DNA of 7,577 nt from Psychrobacter sp. (GTDB lineage Bacteria; Pseudomonadota; Gammaproteobacteria; Pseudomonadales; Moraxellaceae). A program made the position numbers and the translations under genes. The notes below the pieces were generated by a model. The model was not told the DNA's origin, did no database searches, and was given only the letters and a program-made list of their open reading frames with translations. This document shows, one piece after another, positions 6,058 through 7,577 of the stretch; within the stretch, counting starts at the first letter, position 1; each line of letters begins with the position of its first letter. Location: the NCBI GenBank assembly GCA_029264635.1, contig JARIAA010000198.1, positions 1-7,577 of the forward strand, written 5' to 3'.

Positions 6058-6933
6058 TTAGCCAACGTAGAGATTACTTTGAATATTATTCTTCATATGC
6101 AAAAGACGCGGCGCAATGTCCTCTTCTAGCTTGGTGCGACTAAGCATAAAGCTTGGTGCTCCGCAGTTAAATGTCAGTAAGCCTTCAGTAGGATGCATGA
6201 TGGCAGTGGCGACAGCATTGACGTCTTTTTGCCATTCACTGATCGAAAAACAATACCCGTAATCTTCATAATCTTTGAAAGCTTTATCCAGACCTCGTCT
6301 GATCTTTAGCCAATCGTCTTTGTACTTACTACGAATCGCATTAAGGATAAATTCTTGCTCCGCAGGCGGCATGCTGGCGAGGCACGCTCGTCCCATCGAA
6401 CTTAAGTGAATAGGGAGGTATGAGCCAACATTGCGTCGCATGGTAGTTGTGCCAGCACCTTGCACCACGTTTAGATATACCATCATCAAACGATCACGGG
6501 TTGCCATGGCGACCGCACTGTTCGCATAATCGGCTAGCTCTTCCATGTAGGGAGTGACTAGATTATTGATAGAGATGTTCGCCATCATGGTATAGCCAAA
6601 TCCTAACACCCCTGCAGAGAGCTGATATTTACTACTGTTTGTCGATTGCTTCAGATATCCTAGTTTGACCAAAGTATAAGTAAGGCGAGTAATCGTTCCT
6701 TTAGGCAAGCCTGTCAGTTGACTCAAATCCTGATTGCCAAGATAGGGACGCTGAGGGGTAAAACAACGCAGCAGCTCAAGCCCGCGGGCCAAAGCGGTCA
6801 CAAACTGCCGATCGTTTTTGTCCTTCATATCGTTAATAGGCTCTAACAGCTCAATGTGGGTGGTATCATGCGCATTTTCATCTGCCAGAGTTTTAGTAGT
6901 CATAAATAGTTTATTGGTCTCAATTAAGTTCAT
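6058..6933 (-). CDS. IclR-family transcriptional regulator
   Basis: DNA-binding regulator of the IclR family, typically controlling catabolic or transport genes in response to a small carboxylated or aromatic ligand. The protein has 291 residues from ATG 6933. A family-atypical N-terminal tail of about 42 residues precedes the winged helix-turn-helix (about 43-105): FVTALARGLELLRCF, then the recognition region LSQLTGLPKGTITRLTYTLVKLGYL. The effector domain (about 115-290) includes HLSSMGRACLASMPP, a YGYCFSISEW segment and the conserved end near FNCGAPSF. Start choice is uncertain: ATG 6933 and ATG 6903 both lack a clear ribosome binding site, and an ATG at 6828 would still keep the whole DNA-binding domain. 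The likely targets are itself, the upstream transporter on the same strand and perhaps the convergent decarboxylase. The ligand is unknown. Confidence 0.92.
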   Translation of the reverse strand: MNLIETNKLFMTTKTLADENAHDTTHIELLEPINDMKDKNDRQFVTALARGLELLRCFTPQRPYLGNQDLSQLTGLPKGTITRLTYTLVKLGYLKQSTNSSKYQLSAGVLGFGYTMMANISINNLVTPYMEELADYANSAVAMATRDRLMMVYLNVVQGAGTTTMRRNVGSYLPIHLSSMGRACLASMPPAEQEFILNAIRSKYKDDWLKIRRGLDKAFKDYEDYGYCFSISEWQKDVNAVATAIMHPTEGLLTFNCGAPSFMLSRTKLEEDIAPRLLHMKNNIQSNLYVG

Positions 6934-6943
6934 AGGAATAGGA

Positions 6944-6984
6944 TAAGAGTTCTATATCAAGGTATCTTATAGGGAAAACTCTTA
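6944..6984. promoter_or_regulatory. Possible operator upstream of the IclR-family gene
   Basis: A perfect 8-base inverted repeat TAAGAGTT (6944-6951) / AACTCTTA (6977-6984) lies just before the regulator start. An overlapping ATAAGA/TCTTAT pair sits at 6943-6948 and 6965-6970. A minus-strand TATAAT occurs a little further upstream, without a good -35. IclR proteins commonly bind palindromes near their own promoters, so autoregulation is plausible but unproven. Confidence 0.35.
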
Positions 6985-7029
6985 ATAATGCTATTATAAG
7001 CTATTTCGCTATGCGGTATATACACAATG

Positions 7030-7577
7030 CTATTGCGCTTTTTGTGGATCATACTGTTGTTCTTTAATGAATAAAGTCGGAATAAGACCGCATAAGAAGT
7101 ACGCGCCTGCCATCAGTAATAAACCTGCGCCGATAGAGTTTTGCATCGCAATATAACCAATTGCAAGAGGGGCAACAGCTGAGCCGATACGTCCAATATT
7201 GTATGATCCACCCATCGCAGTACCTCGAATAGCGGTAGGAAAGCTTTCTGTTAAATAAGTGGCATTGATAGCATAGGGGATACCATATAAAAACCCAAAG
7301 GTTATCATTAACCAACCAATATTTTCTGGAGTGTGCATATAGATTAACACGGGAATAAATAGCGCAGTACCCATCGTCCCAAAAGCAAAGACTATCTTAC
7401 GACCAATCTTATCAGCCACTAAACCCGCCACTACCTTTGCAAACATCATGGTCAAGTAGGTACCTGCCATGTATAGCGCCATTTCCTTAAATTTAATGCC
7501 CAATTCAGTCTCTAGGTAAGAAGGTAGCCAGTTACTAACGCCAAAATAACCGAATAACAAAAGCCCTGAACTCATCG
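7030..7577 (-). CDS. MFS transporter, C-terminal half (5' truncated by window edge)
   Basis: Inner-membrane secondary transporter of the major facilitator superfamily; the gene continues past the right edge. About 182 residues are visible, covering what should be transmembrane helices 7-12, with hydrophobic stretches near visible residues 2-18, 36-56, 60-80, 87-107, 128-145 and 150-170. The loop motif GLVADKIGRK (51-60) is the MFS signature repeated between helices 8 and 9. YLTESFPTAIRGTAMG followed by GRIGSAVAPLAIGYI is typical of the sugar/organic acid porter group, including aromatic acid:H+ symporters. The stop is TAG at 7030-7032 and the regulator begins 96 bases downstream on the same strand, so the two may be cotranscribed. 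The substrate is probably an organic acid, but this is inference from the subfamily look and the neighbouring IclR gene. Confidence 0.9.
   Translation of the reverse strand, partial: MSSGLLLFGYFGVSNWLPSYLETELGIKFKEMALYMAGTYLTMMFAKVVAGLVADKIGRKIVFAFGTMGTALFIPVLIYMHTPENIGWLMITFGFLYGIPYAINATYLTESFPTAIRGTAMGGSYNIGRIGSAVAPLAIGYIAMQNSIGAGLLLMAGAYFLCGLIPTLFIKEQQYDPQKAQ

Overview
The window is an ordinary-looking chromosomal stretch, probably from a gammaproteobacterium of the Moraxellaceae, most like Psychrobacter. That placement is an inference from the moderate GC content with AT-rich intergenic DNA, the style of the proteins and the gene mix; no 16S or other marker is present. Both ends cut through genes.

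Layout, left to right. (1) Positions 1-795 (+) are the C-terminal part of an NAD(P)-dependent aldehyde dehydrogenase, closed by a good intrinsic terminator. (2) Positions 1028-1675 (+) are a glutathione S-transferase with a CPYA active-site motif. (3) Positions 1853-2587 (+) are a broken gene of the DarT1-associated NADAR antitoxin family (a predicted guanine ADP-ribosyl hydrolase). One in-frame TAA at codon 150 interrupts an otherwise intact frame, and no DarT toxin lies beside it. (4) A bidirectional terminator separates it from a convergent meso-diaminopimelate D-dehydrogenase gene (ddh, 2658-3653, -). (5) The gene-poor interval 3654-4261 holds a tRNA-Gly(GCC) on the minus strand (3924-3998) with a perfect-consensus sigma70 promoter and a long perfect terminator hairpin. 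Facing away from it is the promoter of the next gene. (6) Positions 4262-5920 (+) are a ThDP-dependent 2-keto acid decarboxylase of the indolepyruvate/phenylpyruvate type (ipdC-like). (7) A second bidirectional terminator follows, then a convergent IclR-family regulator (6058-6933, -). Upstream of that on the same strand is the C-terminal half of an MFS transporter running off the right edge (7030-7577, -).

How the genes may fit together. The transporter and IclR regulator look like one catabolic or uptake unit, possibly for a carboxylated aromatic or similar acid, and they converge on the decarboxylase. The decarboxylase would turn an aromatic or branched 2-keto acid into an aldehyde, and the aldehyde dehydrogenase at the left edge could oxidise such an aldehyde. 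They are 3.5 kb apart with unrelated genes between, so this link is only a hypothesis. ddh gives a one-step route to meso-diaminopimelate for lysine and peptidoglycan.

The observations most worth a second look are the nonsense-interrupted orphan NADAR antitoxin and the tRNA-Gly. The tRNA has an A.A mismatch in its T-stem and a purine at position 32, yet is flanked by a very strong promoter and terminator. I see no CRISPR array, insertion sequence, phage gene or clear new multi-gene system here.
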